From: Mnemiopsis leidyi
Taxonomy: Eukaryota > Ctenophora > Tentaculata > Lobata > Bolinopsidae
Length of the DNA stretch: 33,189 nt
Assembly: GCA_000226015.1 (NCBI GenBank)
Contig: JH153183.1
Span: 6,824-40,012 of the forward strand
Reading direction: 5' to 3'
Shown: positions 24,001 to 30,116 of the stretch, in pieces
Layout: the number at the start of each line of letters is the position of its first letter
Position numbering within the stretch: position 1 is the first letter of the stretch
Position numbers and translations under genes: made by a program
The notes under the pieces: model-generated
What the model saw: only the letters and a program-made list of their open reading frames with translations
The model's database searches: none
Told to the model about the DNA's origin: nothing

Positions 24001-27000
24001 TACGGTCCAATGAATGCGAGATAGACTCATCAGTGACAAGGAGTCGTGTTAAACCCACTTAGGGAGGGGGGGTAATAGGACCTCAATTTTTTACCTTTTT
24101 GCCTATGTCCGGGTTTCATGGCCAAAACGTCCCAAGTCAGTGGCCAGAAGATACTAGATTCCAATCAACAAATGGCCTAAAGGCACCACATTCCGAAGAG
24201 CGATAAGGTCCCAAATTTTGATAAGCATGACAAGTGCACTGGCCATAACGTCCCAGATTGAAATATTCTAATAAGCATGTGGGCAAAAGGTGCCAAGTCG
24301 AGTCGCCATAACGTCCCATTATTTCCAAAAATCATGGATTTATGCAGCCACGCCAAAAGTTTAATTTTTATTAATTTCATTATGCGATATAGTGCAAATT
24401 TTTGGTTCGAAAATATGCAGTAAATACAAGAAAAAAATGCTGCACTGAATTGACGTGAGGTGCCCTGCCTTCTGACCTATTCTTTACTCGAATACCTAGA
24501 ACGTAAATTCCAACAATTATTTGATCAGCTGGTCAATAAAATAGTCGAGATTCGGAGTTGTCATAATAATGGGGCAGATGTAAGGTCATATTGAAACCCT
24601 GACTTTTGATCGGAGCGGGTAGCTTCTATTTTTAAAACTTTTACAATGGATTTCTTCATCCAAAGTTATTTGGTTTTCACGCCTTTCCACATTTTAGATG
24701 AACTTCGATAATGTGTTGTAGCACTGTGCTGGATCAGCAGATCAATGAACACATGAAGCAGCTCCAGAGCTCTAAAAGGAGTACCTGAACAAAGCACCAA
24801 ACCGGTCGATGACCACATGAAAAACATGGAGTTGAAATGAAAATAGAACAGCAGCTGAGCAGCGCCTCCCTTTCAAAATGTTTCCATGAGATTCCTTTAT
24901 CCGAAAATATTCTAGCACGAAAGCAGAAATATTATGTATTCATTTGCTTTGTAATTTGTTCGATGAGGTGAGGAAGTCAAGTCATATAAATACGTCTACC
25001 CACAAAACAGGGAGTCAGTATCAAGCCGTTTGACTGTATTTACTTTACAGTCAATAGTCATCCGCCCTTATTTCTTGGTTGAAATTTATAAGGGTAGCCT
25101 TCATGCCTAAATCTAGGCGGCTCAATGAATTATTCATCCCCATCTAAGACACCACTTAAAGTTCGAACTTCGATTTTTGAGGGCTGAAATAGTTCAAATT
25201 TGGTCAATTTTTTAGATTTTTATATGTTTTAAAAACTGACTTGACTCAAATGAGTCCCGTTTTCTAAATTTGAATTCCTCAAATCGTTTCCCTTTTATTC
25301 GCATGTCAACGTGAGACCAGTGGTGTCAGTGCAATGGCTACATATATCTTGTCGCTTTATATTTAGTAAGAATTAAGATGAACGACATTCAATTCTAACT
25401 TTATTGACAATTTTTGAGTTAATTCCAGAAAACCAACCATGTTTTAATTTATTTTTCTCTTATATTTTTCCATCCTTCTTGATAAACTTTACTGCATATT
25501 ATCAGTTTACACTTTTCTGTAAGTCCTGTTTTCTGAAATAAATCCATTTCGATAACTAACCTTTTATCACCATTAGGTTACAAGTCAAAAAGTCAACATG
25601 AAGTATTTCATGATTTTCGCACTTTGCTTCCTGGCTGCCGACGCTTTTATAAATGTTCCAGGAATGAATGAATATAGAAATAAGTACGGACCACCAAACC
25701 CATGCGGTCCTCAAATTGAAAAACGAAGTGAGACAACTCTTGAAGAAGCGGACTTGGATGATGTTGCATTTGAGAAACGACAGGATGGCCGCCGCAACCG
25801 GGGCAAGCGATCTGCAATGATGTAAAAGAGCAGAGAGAAATTTCGCATGAAAATTATTGAACTTTTTAGATCCTTTGGTAAAAATCTTTTAGCAAATTTT
25901 AAATTTAGTTTTACATAGTAACCTTTTGTCCGTAAAAATGTATTTGAATTCTTAATAATTCTTATTATTCTTATTTCAACTTTTTCAAGTTATTAGAGGT
26001 TGCTTTGATTATACAACAAAATTTTTCAATCGCTTTTGGTTAATGGTAAACCATGGCCATGATCAATCAAATTTATTAACAGAACTCGCTACCCAGCAAT
26101 TTTGCCAAAGAATGCCCAACAAAATAAATCCATATACATAACTTATCATCACCATTAGGTTACCATTAGGTTACTAGTCAACCCTTAGGTTACAAGTCAA
26201 CATGAATTACTTCATGATTTTTGCACTTTGCTCCAAACTATTTCGACGATTGAAGTAAACACTTGAACAGCTGATGACGTAGAATTAATAGGTTTACTCA
26301 TGTTGATTATTAATAATAAATGAATAAATAAATTATTGTACATTTAATGGAGGATAACAACAAGTACTCTTGAAGTACAATTCTCGGCAGCATCCAAGAA
26401 GCCCGACTGGTCCGCGCCAATAGTTTTCGTTGAGCAGTGAGAGGCTCTTTTCAAAAACGTTAATGGCCGCATACCACAATCCGTTTTATATATTTGTTAA
26501 GCTCAACAACAATTATGATTTCTCCTGTCATTTTGCAATCCTACCGTGTGATTGAGTCAGATTATTATGGAAGTTCTAGCTGAAAATATGGATTAAGGTG
26601 ACTGGTCTGCGGACCTTGTTTTCTTTGTCATATTGTTCGAAAGCTTATTATGTGTAAAAGTTTAATCAAAATTCGAAAAATACTACTAGTATGATATCAA
26701 GTCTAGCAATTCTCAGTGTTTGTAGCTGGTTGCTGCTCCCGAATATTCATTTCATCTCGTTCTACTGTTCTACCGAAAACCGATAGAACTTTACCAAGGA
26801 CCCTTTTCTCGACTACCGCTTTGAAACTCTTGTTGGTGAGGGTGTAAATAACAGGATTAAGAGCCAAGTTTAGAGCAAAAAACTGAGCCTGGAAGATAAA
26901 AAAGCCGATAGGAAGGTCCACGCTGTACGTCCTACAGAAGATCTTGAAAATGTAGGGAAGCCAGGAGACCAAGAAGAGCCAGCAAACACAAGTAACGGTC

Positions 27001-30000
27001 ATGACGGCTGTCATGTTTCTGTCCTCTACAGATCCGCTGCTTTCAGACATCCTCCTTCTGTACCGCACAGAGACGACCAGCATGACGATGTTACTGACCA
27101 GGATGGTACACATGGGCAGTAGAAAGAGCAGGAAGAAGAGAGCTAGGAGCCCGTAGTCCGGCATGTCGTACACAGTCGAACTGCAGGACATTTCTGTTGG
27201 CTCGTAGAATATGACACTTTCTAGAAAATACGAGGTTAGGGGCATGATGCTGGAAATAATCCACAAACAGACTATTCCGATCCTGATCTTACGGTCGGAT
27301 ATTCCTCTGAATAAGAAGGGATTTTTCAGAGACACAGCACGATACAACGAGATGGCAGCTAGAGTAACGATCTCACAGACCCCCGCAGCAAGCGTGATGT
27401 AGAAATTCAGAAAGCATCCTAGTTGACCCAATTTCCAGCTGTTTGCACAGAAAGTGATGTAAATGGGGAGCCCTCCTACAACCATCAATACCAGATCAGC
27501 TGCAGCTAGATTCTCTAACAAAGCACACGAAACACGGTCCATGTTCAGAGACTCGTATTTAAGTGAGGTGTAAATGACGATTGTATTTCCCACCAGAGCG
27601 ACCGGTGTGAATATCCAGAACTGGAGGTGTATGTAGATGATAGTCCACAGAGAAACCCCAAAGAACTTGTCGATGTCAGTGTTATTTGACAGATCTATGG
27701 TTATGTTCATAGTCTATTAGGTTAAGTCAACAGCTCTGAGAAATAGCACAATAGCTGCAGGACAATCCGCAAAGAAAATCACCGCGGCACAAACAAAATA
27801 ACTCCATTAAAGTGAGGTCCTCATGTTGAGCCTCTTAAAGAGGAGATGTCATATGATCGGTACATATGGACTCCCTAATTCATAACTTGAAACAATTCTC
27901 TTGAAGATATCTAACGGTTGTTTGAGCAGGTGCTATATCTTCAGGACAAGGTAAAGCAGTACGATCCAAGTTCTATTGTTTGTCGGACAAAGTTAAAGCT
28001 GCAGCTGAACAACTAAGTAAGTAGGAGTGAAAATTAAAGATTTATCTGATGAGACACGCACGTCAAGTCATTCTCGCACAAATAACATATTGTGGTTTAA
28101 ACCTATGCATGGGCCTCACTCGGAGCAAGCATAGCTCCCAGGAACTATACAGTATGCTGTGGCAATCATAACGGTAACCAGCCTTCAAAGTTGGTCTCGC
28201 AAGAAAAAAAATTAAGGTTGAAATAATTTTACGGAAGAACTGTAGAAAAAACTAACGTGGAAGCATCAAGTTCGTCAACAAGTGCTTGCTTCTCTTTCTT
28301 GAGTTGTTCTATTTCCGCATGCTCCACTTGCCGTATATCCTGCATTCTCTTATCGTTCGCTTCCATTAGTTTGTCTAACTTCGCCTGAAATGGGGAGAAA
28401 ACTTCAAATTTGAGTTTTTTATTAACGTAACTTAGTAACGTAACTTATACACGTAATATTAACAAGCAGACTTTAACAACAGCGCCATTATTAACAACAA
28501 CAATAGAATAATACCAGCTTTAAACTAGGACTAACTCTAGCACTAACATTCACACAGACACAAACGAAAACACTTTAATACTAGTTCACTAACATACAAG
28601 CTCAGGCACAAGCACAAACATCAATGTAGACATTAACATTAAAACTACCACTGATACTAACAACTAACAACCAATACTAAAACTAACAACTTACACAAAA
28701 AATTACAACTAACACTAAAACTAACACTTACATCAACATCAAAAACGCACACTTAACCTAACATCGACACAAACACTAACACGAATACCAACAAGTTAAC
28801 ACTAACACTAACACACCCTAAGCGGGTCCAGCTCCCGTAGTTTTTCCTCTTGATCTCTCAGCACTAGTTCGTATTCTTGCTTGATTGCCGCCAGGAGATT
28901 TTGATATGTTTTAAAATCGTTTATCAGATACTCGAATACTTCTCTGAACACCTGAAAACACATATGTGAAGGGTGGAGTGCGAGTGTCAGCTGTACCTTT
29001 TATGATAAGTTACTAAAGTTTAACATGAAATATTCATGAGCGAGTGAACAGAGTCATCTGTCAAATGGTTGAAATATTGTACAGTAGGCATAACATGTCA
29101 CTTACAACAAGATGAATGTGACCACTTTGTATCTATATCAGTTCTGCTAATTATAGAATGTTGATAATGTAAGAAAACAGAAATACTCATAATGATTGAG
29201 ACCGACCTGTAGACGGGTCAGAGAAGGGCCCTTTTCAGGACATCGGAGAAGTCTCAGCTCGTGATGAAGATAACTCTCAAGCTGTTCAAGGTAGTGAGGT
29301 TTGCGTGGCTGTTCTGGCGCTGCAGTTATAAACACCTGAAATGTGCGATGATTGTTTCAATTAGATTAGAAGTTATCCTACCTCTCTCAGCTCCTCTCTT
29401 TTTTCCCCCTTCAAATCTTCCTTCTCTCCCCACCATTTTTGCTTTTAAATTTACATTTAGAATAAACTACTGGGCCGGGGTAAACTACAACTTAAACTTG
29501 AAACCATGCAACGTCGGCATTGTAACGGTAGTGTGCGATATGTGTTAAATTGCTTTGTAATCCCGGACATAGTACAGCAGACAATAGAAATACCTGCCTA
29601 CCCAACTACCACCACCAAAATCCAAGTACTTTAAACGATCTACTTTGCTTTTTTGCAAAGCATGAAATATGGAAAAATTATAATTATTGCCTAAGCCCAG
29701 CAATGTGACAGCCAATTATAAATAGGCTCCAGCTGATCAAGATTTCACAACTGTCTACACAACTTCAAAAAGGTAAAAAACAAAAAGTACAGCTTCTGAT
29801 ATGTAGGCACCTCGTGCAATATAAGTAGTAAATTATTTTTAACATTGCACCCTACAGTTAATCTACTGTAGCATCCAATTCTCAAAGTAAAATTAAACAA
29901 AAATCTTGATTAGCATAATTGCAGGAGAGTGTCTGGCTGTACGTACGTAGTTGATTTTGATTTGCAACTTACATTGGCACTAGGAGTTAAGGTAGCTTGA

Positions 30001-30116
30001 ACAGCGGTGGGGGCTGTGTGAGCAACATGTGTAGCGGGCCATGTGTCAATAGCTGAAAAATTCTCCTGAGGGATTGACAAGTTGGTTTTATGGAAAAGTG
30101 AGCAGCCTTTATTCAT
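1053..30116 (-). CDS. TSNAXIP1: TSNAXIP1 homologue, 14-exon host gene
   Basis: Predicted 693-aa, coiled-coil-rich protein of the TSNAXIP1 family, which is linked to cilia and testis and named for binding translin-associated factor X. Exons on the minus strand: 30116-29973, 29335-29207, 28951-28817, 28384-28257, 22090-22054, 21835-21662, 21522-21242, 20858-20699, 20621-20469, 20327-20168, 19932-19799, 3014-2834, 1474-1367, 1210-1053. Every intron is GT-AG, phases agree at all 13 junctions, and the last exon ends in TAA. Family features seen: the N-terminal block YLEQLESYL...EL, then VFEYLINDFKTYQNLL, the VVPRREYERLE coiled coil, a PKYLRW...VRNRNLSK block, and C-terminal repeats with ERSQFV and DP. 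Length fits the roughly 650-710 aa I recall for vertebrate members. The start is the least certain part: ATG at 30114-30116 is in frame, but an upstream spliced exon is possible. Identification rests on recalled family patterns, not on a search. Confidence 0.85.
1475..1619. repeat. 29-bp tandem repeat carrying a splice acceptor
   Basis: Five head-to-tail copies of exactly 29 bp begin at 1475, 1504, 1533, 1562 and 1591. Each starts ctgaaagg or ctgaaagt. On the minus strand every copy ends CTTTCAG or TTTTCAG, and the first copy supplies the 3' splice site of TSNAXIP1 exon 13. Copies 1-3 are nearly identical; copy 5 is diverged. Confidence 0.9.
2230..2405 (-). mobile_element. tRNA-derived SINE
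   Basis: On the minus strand from about 2400 the sequence reads like a tRNA head: GAGGGCTGAGTGGCGCAGAG (A-box-like TGGCGCAGAGC) and then GGTTTGAATCT (B-box-like, consensus GGTTCGAATCC). A GC-rich body follows (GCCATGGGGCGAGCGTC...). This is the pol III promoter layout of a tRNA-derived SINE. It lies in TSNAXIP1 intron 12. Boundaries are approximate and no target-site duplication was established. Confidence 0.6.
3990..4810 (-). mobile_element. Decayed LINE, 3' end of pol ORF
   Basis: On the minus strand, fragments in several frames match the C-terminal part of a non-LTR retrotransposon reverse transcriptase ORF. They are RIVKDLGVIISADLSW, then AAWVLSAFKTRDRVTML, LVRSHLENCCPLWNSSKI, then VIGPRLWNTIPPS and DEPPVNGY, ending near NSLLDWSGNN. 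Stops and frameshifts separate the fragments, so this is a dead copy. These motifs (the DLGV...S.D..W block and RLWN..P) are common to jockey/CR1-like elements as I recall; the exact clade is undetermined. It lies in TSNAXIP1 intron 11. Confidence 0.75.
5021..5494. mobile_element. Foldback (inverted-array) element
   Basis: The left arm (5021-5205) is a degenerate array of a ~10-bp unit close to ttaagaaccg. The right arm (5262-5494) is the same unit in reverse complement, cggttcttaa. The outer ends also mirror each other (ttaaaccgcc against tttatggcggt). The centre holds a second inverted pair (tattatgggt at ~5200 against acccataatg at ~5236). The whole can fold into a long imperfect hairpin. 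No ORF is present. Confidence 0.75.
5573..6775 (+). CDS. Possible start of a basic-protein gene, two exons
   Basis: Exon 1 (5573-5681) starts at an ATG, encodes a highly charged start (MSEEAASSKQETKKRARE...) and ends in phase 1 at CCAG/gtaaaa. A T-rich acceptor at 6519-6520 gives a phase-matched exon 2 (6521-6775). That exon encodes a Gly/Arg/Ser-rich segment (GGGEGRNRGAGRRRNN; SKRRSTESLKG) and ends at a strong donor, gtgagt. No third exon or stop was found before the LDLa-GPCR. The product would be basic and mostly disordered. No family was recognised. It may be a real nested gene with missing 3' exons or a chance pairing in purine-rich DNA. Confidence 0.3.
7463..7540. repeat. Perfect 39-bp tandem duplication
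   Basis: Two identical adjacent 39-bp copies (7463-7501 and 7502-7540) end 30 bp before the ATG of the LDLa-GPCR. They therefore lie in its presumed 5'UTR or core promoter. Each copy contains AATAAAG. Identity of the copies implies a recent duplication. Confidence 0.9.
7571..9808 (+). CDS. Intronless LDLa-ectodomain GPCR
   Basis: A 745-aa rhodopsin-class receptor. The ATG at 7571 is chosen because it directly precedes a signal peptide (KLMVLLLEFSAVLLS). The ectodomain (~25-366) holds a partial LDL-receptor class A module (Cys-rich, ~111-132) and three recognisable ones at ~140-168 (ends CTDGSDEC), ~282-314 (CDGHNDCANSVDEIGC) and ~320-350 (CDNVKDCANGADEC). The acidic Ca-binding pattern DC...DE is kept. 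TM1 begins near 368. The DRY site reads TRF (476-478), TM6 has CWIP (675-678) and TM7 has NPVYY (716-720). This resembles the 7TM part of relaxin/LGR-type receptors, but no leucine-rich repeats lie between the LDLa modules and the membrane. The ligand is unknown. The gene sits in TSNAXIP1 intron 11 on the opposite strand. Confidence 0.9.
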   Translation: MNFAKQLVPKLMVLLLEFSAVLLSHVNIKYKNCGPMLPRPDLEVKLNCVQRAFSILGQEMNECVQVLDTAQENLQESCEVHFDTSQIISRPDFLDNLLSKTSQDHEVTMSCQLANSQFCDGFSDCLTDECGCHDSQIDVFYCADGSGCIASSQICDSIQDCTDGSDECFCSDHIILSFPDISEKTCMSEVHFCEVKAFLEFDDRSKFEKRRCVEKMGHRKITPLESCLVKALEDDQLLFISKPMSVTQEYCKKNCSHVSGFNSGWERYCDTVKKGNVVDFDFLCDGNNFEEYFHISKVCDGHNDCANSVDEIGCPLSERFYCNPNVTSEWVSEDKVCDNVKDCANGADECGTCQYEVLSSPESLIRSKIVVAVTSLMGILIISLNIREGYMCWNLKCTTKSKAVDRILLLQVFFYDTFMGVYLLSIVLATFVLKYEDDYCKLEQKWRASNYCSTLGVIFSFSSHGSLLAIASVSATRFLKCQNVVPNVKERAVIAVSGLVTVLNLFHSLLPLLPLPAVKDVFRTDLYLTNLEDNPFFSSNPINISILAELYIGMLHRERGFASNMIEELTNVTSNREMFDVFEISYYGNTGLCVHNIFKEHGGQESFKTYKHLYCIILLAVLSSVSTAYIKIVQKQRKVATAAHSIDVSLQARQDAKSATLATKVALMIASQLICWIPFLMVVLYFEYINISTNPASPMVFEVFALVVLPINSFLNPVYYSELYKNMKNWVNGSWRRFVNILSPM
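9809..11071. other. No gene seen
   Basis: AT-rich intronic/intergenic DNA between the LDLa-GPCR and the three-exon gene. I see no coding exon, clear repeat array or RNA gene. Short gtttgcttctgtgatg-like echoes near 10170-10220 are weak. Confidence 0.6.
11072..11936 (+). CDS. Small three-exon coiled-coil protein
   Basis: Exons 11072-11273, 11471-11569 and 11797-11936 join in phase 1 at both junctions. Donors are CTCG/gtattg and ATCG/gtcagt; acceptors are ttcatttcag and aactttcag. The total of 441 nt gives a 146-aa protein ending in TGA. The first ~30 residues are basic and Gly/Pro-containing (FKKAVSPVQNGAGGVPRITG). The rest is acidic and helical with heptad-like spacing (AAEIQRIDEFTSDLL; CKEVKEALTELLLDYDEYAF; DYCETLEQ). 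The tail is Gln/Val-rich. There is no signal peptide or membrane segment. I do not recognise the family; a small coiled-coil complex subunit is only a guess. It is nested antisense in TSNAXIP1 intron 11. Confidence 0.75.
12426..13769 (-). CDS. Intronless orphan GPCR with repeat tail
   Basis: A 447-aa seven-helix receptor in one exon. Its short N-terminus has one glycosylation sequon (NST). TM3 ends SLTRCIAIAHPFYQI, where TRC stands for the usual DRY. TM6 reads AYLLAFIPMIVE without the CWxP tryptophan but with its proline. TM7 has LSALNPLIII, a variant of NPxxY without tyrosine. The ~130-residue cytoplasmic tail is basic and Ser-rich. Residues 400-434 are five 7-aa repeats close to KLSPVSG, encoded by a minisatellite. 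It belongs to rhodopsin-class receptors, perhaps the peptide-receptor-like part, but no ligand class can be assigned. It shares the strand of the host gene and lies in intron 11. It needs its own promoter upstream of 13770. Confidence 0.88.
   Translation of the reverse strand: MTVFANSTLGISRVWDSSIGSSLILCMTTSLIINPVVIFYHSRKRASEAKLLFILLGVFDFLTLFLTPIVNVVSFMMNIPDQISGTETSWYKRLATWNTEICVQYSAFITSVLSLTRCIAIAHPFYQINMSLLVLCLTVWFLYLLGFRLIIKYLEASHYGCDFVWDPFAQLIVPHVSCPQLAIPSYKLIYVINATVLQRGVWIVISLFSLIFTISKLHRRPGQAGKRSEVTVIILTSAYLLAFIPMIVENVLWLSNSYMLAENSYYLYYIMVSYPGQVLSALNPLIIIMRSSELQRFLYQFIRHPFTRSKSPYINSISKPSGPQHQKRQSGENNRLAAKRTGTLRVLRRLSKRNYCKNLSEKIASVSSNRPSDCQLPCSVVFSEILDKYQVSEKAVISGKMSPVSRKLSPVSRKLSPVSGKLSPVSGKLSSVSDSSTLSPGEIRNVE
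12468..12572 (-). repeat. 21-bp coding minisatellite in GPCR tail
   Basis: Five 21-bp units (plus-strand form ctgaaacaggtgacagtttcc) preserve the reading frame and encode KMSPVSR, KLSPVSR, KLSPVSG, KLSPVSG and KLSSVSD. Each unit presents serines with SP and preceding basic residues, as in sites for proline-directed or basophilic kinases. Confidence 0.92.
13770..16713. other. Gene-free AT-rich stretch
   Basis: No coding exon could be supported. It holds a 17-bp repeat in three copies at 14096-14144 (agtatgagcatggcaga) and a palindromic tatacagtatacagtataca run near 16296. The promoter of the minus-strand GPCR presumably lies at its left end. Confidence 0.55.
14096..14144. repeat. 17-bp tandem repeat, three copies
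   Basis: Copies start at 14096, 14113 and 14130 with unit agtatgagcatggcaga (one substitution in copy 2, last copy short). A single match, agtatgagcatggcag, recurs at about 31312. Confidence 0.85.
16714..17245. repeat. GC-rich island with palindrome cluster
   Basis: A locally GC-rich block in AT-rich DNA. It begins with a perfect 18-bp duplication (16748-16765 and 16766-16783, gccaaggaggctacgtcc). Its right part (about 17125-17245) is a run of short palindromes of the form cggacaNNagtccg, at least four of them exact or nearly so (cggacaacagtccg, cggacaagagtccg, cggacaccagtccg), with related cggactcttgtccg near 17012. The plus strand is open from 16714 to 17037 (107 codons) but begins without a clear ATG context and matches no family I know. 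It could be an element fragment or, less likely, an exon. Confidence 0.55.
18016..19418 (+). CDS. IRE1/RNase L-like pseudokinase-KEN ribonuclease
   Basis: A kinase domain is followed by a KEN nuclease domain, the architecture of IRE1 and RNase L. Numbering is from the ATG at 18039 (459 aa). There is a Gly-rich loop GTGPLNTVVYTG, an ATP-site Lys (VLVKK, 60/61) and HPNVARY in the C-helix region. The catalytic loop reads HMNLKPSN: the usual Asp is Asn150, with Lys152 kept. DFG reads DYA (172-174). A MAPEL motif follows. Phosphotransfer is probably lost while nucleotide binding is possible. The C-terminal NLLRLIRNTKEH aligns with the KEN active-site segment and keeps its Arg (403) and His (408), so RNase activity is plausible. 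There are no ankyrin repeats or luminal domain in this exon. A strong acceptor (ttttgtag, 18013-18015) suggests an upstream exon that I could not find, so the N-terminus is uncertain. Confidence 0.85.
19799..22090 (-). CDS. TSNAXIP1: TSNAXIP1 exons 5-11 (central block)
   Basis: Seven exons are packed with introns of 77-383 bp. Exon 5 is tiny (22090-22054, 37 bp) and supplies one base plus 12 codons that restore the frame from exon 4. Exons 6-7 form a long coiled coil with DYGDVVPRREYERLE. Exon 8 encodes the globular segment PEWDQVIPFIDGGEAAWKEL. Exon 9 carries IPKYLRWTGKVRNRNLSK. Exons 10-11 carry DLADFLHSYLQQKY and end at LSSLLQ followed by donor gtacgt at 19798. For exon 6 the donor gtaaac keeps phase 0; the neighbouring gttagt would break the frame. 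Confidence 0.85.
23090..23330. repeat. Oligo-A/T inverted repeat
   Basis: T-rich (ttttgtttt) and A-rich (aaaacaaaaac) tracts alternate on each side of about 23240. They can pair as an imperfect hairpin and flank the left side of the possible transposase relic. Confidence 0.6.
23340..23865 (+). pseudogene. Possible MULE-type transposase relic
   Basis: Frame-broken plus-strand fragments include EEPFYMLQ, then HGTSLSP-like and KNEELCTMLTLD in shifting frames, and VLCDFELAIRNAVEL. The last resembles the conserved DFE.A..NA segment of Mutator-like (MULE) transposases. Local GC is higher than around it. Multiple frame changes mean it is dead. The call rests on one good motif and weaker context. 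Confidence 0.4.
24118..24318. repeat. Dispersed ggccataacgtccca motif
   Basis: A 15-bp motif recurs at about 24119, 24240 and 24304 (ggccaaaacgtccca, ggccataacgtccca, gccataacgtccca), with related aaaggcaccaca and aaaggtgccaag between. It looks like a decayed short-period element. Confidence 0.5.
25598..25825 (+). CDS. Secreted regulatory-peptide precursor
   Basis: A 75-aa prepropeptide. Residues 1-16 form a signal peptide (MKYFMIFALCFLAADA). The rest is cut into segments by dibasic sites: KR at 42-43, 60-61 and 70-71, and RR at 65-66. Segment 17-41 (FINVPGMNEYRNKYGPPN...) has a single Cys36. Segment 44-59 is acidic, like a spacer (ETTLEEADLDDVAFE). Segment 62-69 is QDGRRNRG: Gln after KR could cyclise to pyroglutamate, and Gly before KR is the usual amide donor, so a pQ...R-amide peptide is predicted if the internal RR is spared. 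An acceptor-like attag lies 20 bp upstream at 25573-25577, suggesting a 5'UTR exon. The family is unrecognised. It sits antisense in TSNAXIP1 intron 4. Confidence 0.75.
   Translation: MKYFMIFALCFLAADAFINVPGMNEYRNKYGPPNPCGPQIEKRSETTLEEADLDDVAFEKRQDGRRNRGKRSAMM
26123..26258 (+). pseudogene. Truncated duplicate of the peptide precursor
   Basis: The sequence matches the peptide gene from about aaataaatcc (25536 against 26123) through the caccattaggttac acceptor region into the coding start. The ATG at 26202 opens MNYFMIFALC, against MKYFMIFALC in the intact copy. Similarity stops after the tenth codon and the frame ends at 26258 (18 codons). The ccattaggttac segment is itself repeated two or three times here. 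Confidence 0.8.
26703..27710 (-). CDS. Intronless rhodopsin-class GPCR
   Basis: A 335-aa receptor in one exon. It has N-terminal sequons NIT and NNT. TM1 carries GN (VALVGNTIVIY) and TM2 carries NLAAADL. The TM3 end reads YRAVSL where DRY is usual. TM6 ends CWLFLVSWLPYI, and TM7 reads ALNLALNPVIY, an intact NPxxY. A basic helix 8 follows (NKSFKAVVEKRV). TM7 resembles opsin/melatonin-type receptors, but the retinal-binding Lys position (six before the NP Asn) is Ala, so it is not a photopigment. It lies in TSNAXIP1 intron 4, on the host strand, and points tail-to-tail at the peptide precursor 880 bp away. The ligand is unknown. Confidence 0.9.
   Translation of the reverse strand: MNITIDLSNNTDIDKFFGVSLWTIIYIHLQFWIFTPVALVGNTIVIYTSLKYESLNMDRVSCALLENLAAADLVLMVVGGLPIYITFCANSWKLGQLGCFLNFYITLAAGVCEIVTLAAISLYRAVSLKNPFLFRGISDRKIRIGIVCLWIISSIMPLTSYFLESVIFYEPTEMSCSSTVYDMPDYGLLALFFLLFLLPMCTILVSNIVMLVVSVRYRRRMSESSGSVEDRNMTAVMTVTCVCWLFLVSWLPYIFKIFCRTYSVDLPIGFFIFQAQFFALNLALNPVIYTLTNKSFKAVVEKRVLGKVLSVFGRTVERDEMNIREQQPATNTENC
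28257..30116 (-). CDS. TSNAXIP1: TSNAXIP1 exons 1-4 (N-terminal block)
   Basis: Exon 1 (30116-29973) encodes a low-complexity Thr/Ala/Pro N-terminus; a splice acceptor inside it (exon start at 30052 or 30065) would be an alternative. Exon 2 (29335-29207, 43 codons) carries the PHYLEQLESYLHHELRLLR motif of the TSNAXIP1 N-terminal domain. Exon 3 (28951-28817, 45 codons) carries VFREVFEYLINDFKTY. Exon 4 (28384-28257) is a Lys/Glu-rich coiled coil ending in phase 2 at donor gttagt. Introns 1-3 are short (637, 255 and 432 bp). Confidence 0.82.
28480..28815. repeat. Degenerate (ACTAACA)n tract
   Basis: Some 330 bp are dominated by variants of actaaca and cacaaaca, ending at the exon 3 donor of TSNAXIP1 (28816). 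On the transcribed strand this gives GTGTTAGTGTTAGT, a run of donor-like GTTAGT motifs next to the true donor gtgtgt. Confidence 0.8.

Larger units (their letters stand above)
22091..25597. other. TSNAXIP1 intron 4, repeat-rich part
   Basis: No intact gene was seen. It contains the AT-rich inverted repeat at 23090-23330, a possible transposase relic at 23340-23865 and a small dispersed motif array at 24118-24318. The rest is ordinary AT-rich intron. The peptide gene's promoter and any 5' noncoding exon should lie just before 25577. Confidence 0.5.

Noticed and set aside
26703..27710. Opsin, suggested by the TM7 NPVIY and NKSFK pattern.
   Set aside because: The retinal-linking lysine position is alanine and the DRY site is YRA, so a light receptor is not supported.
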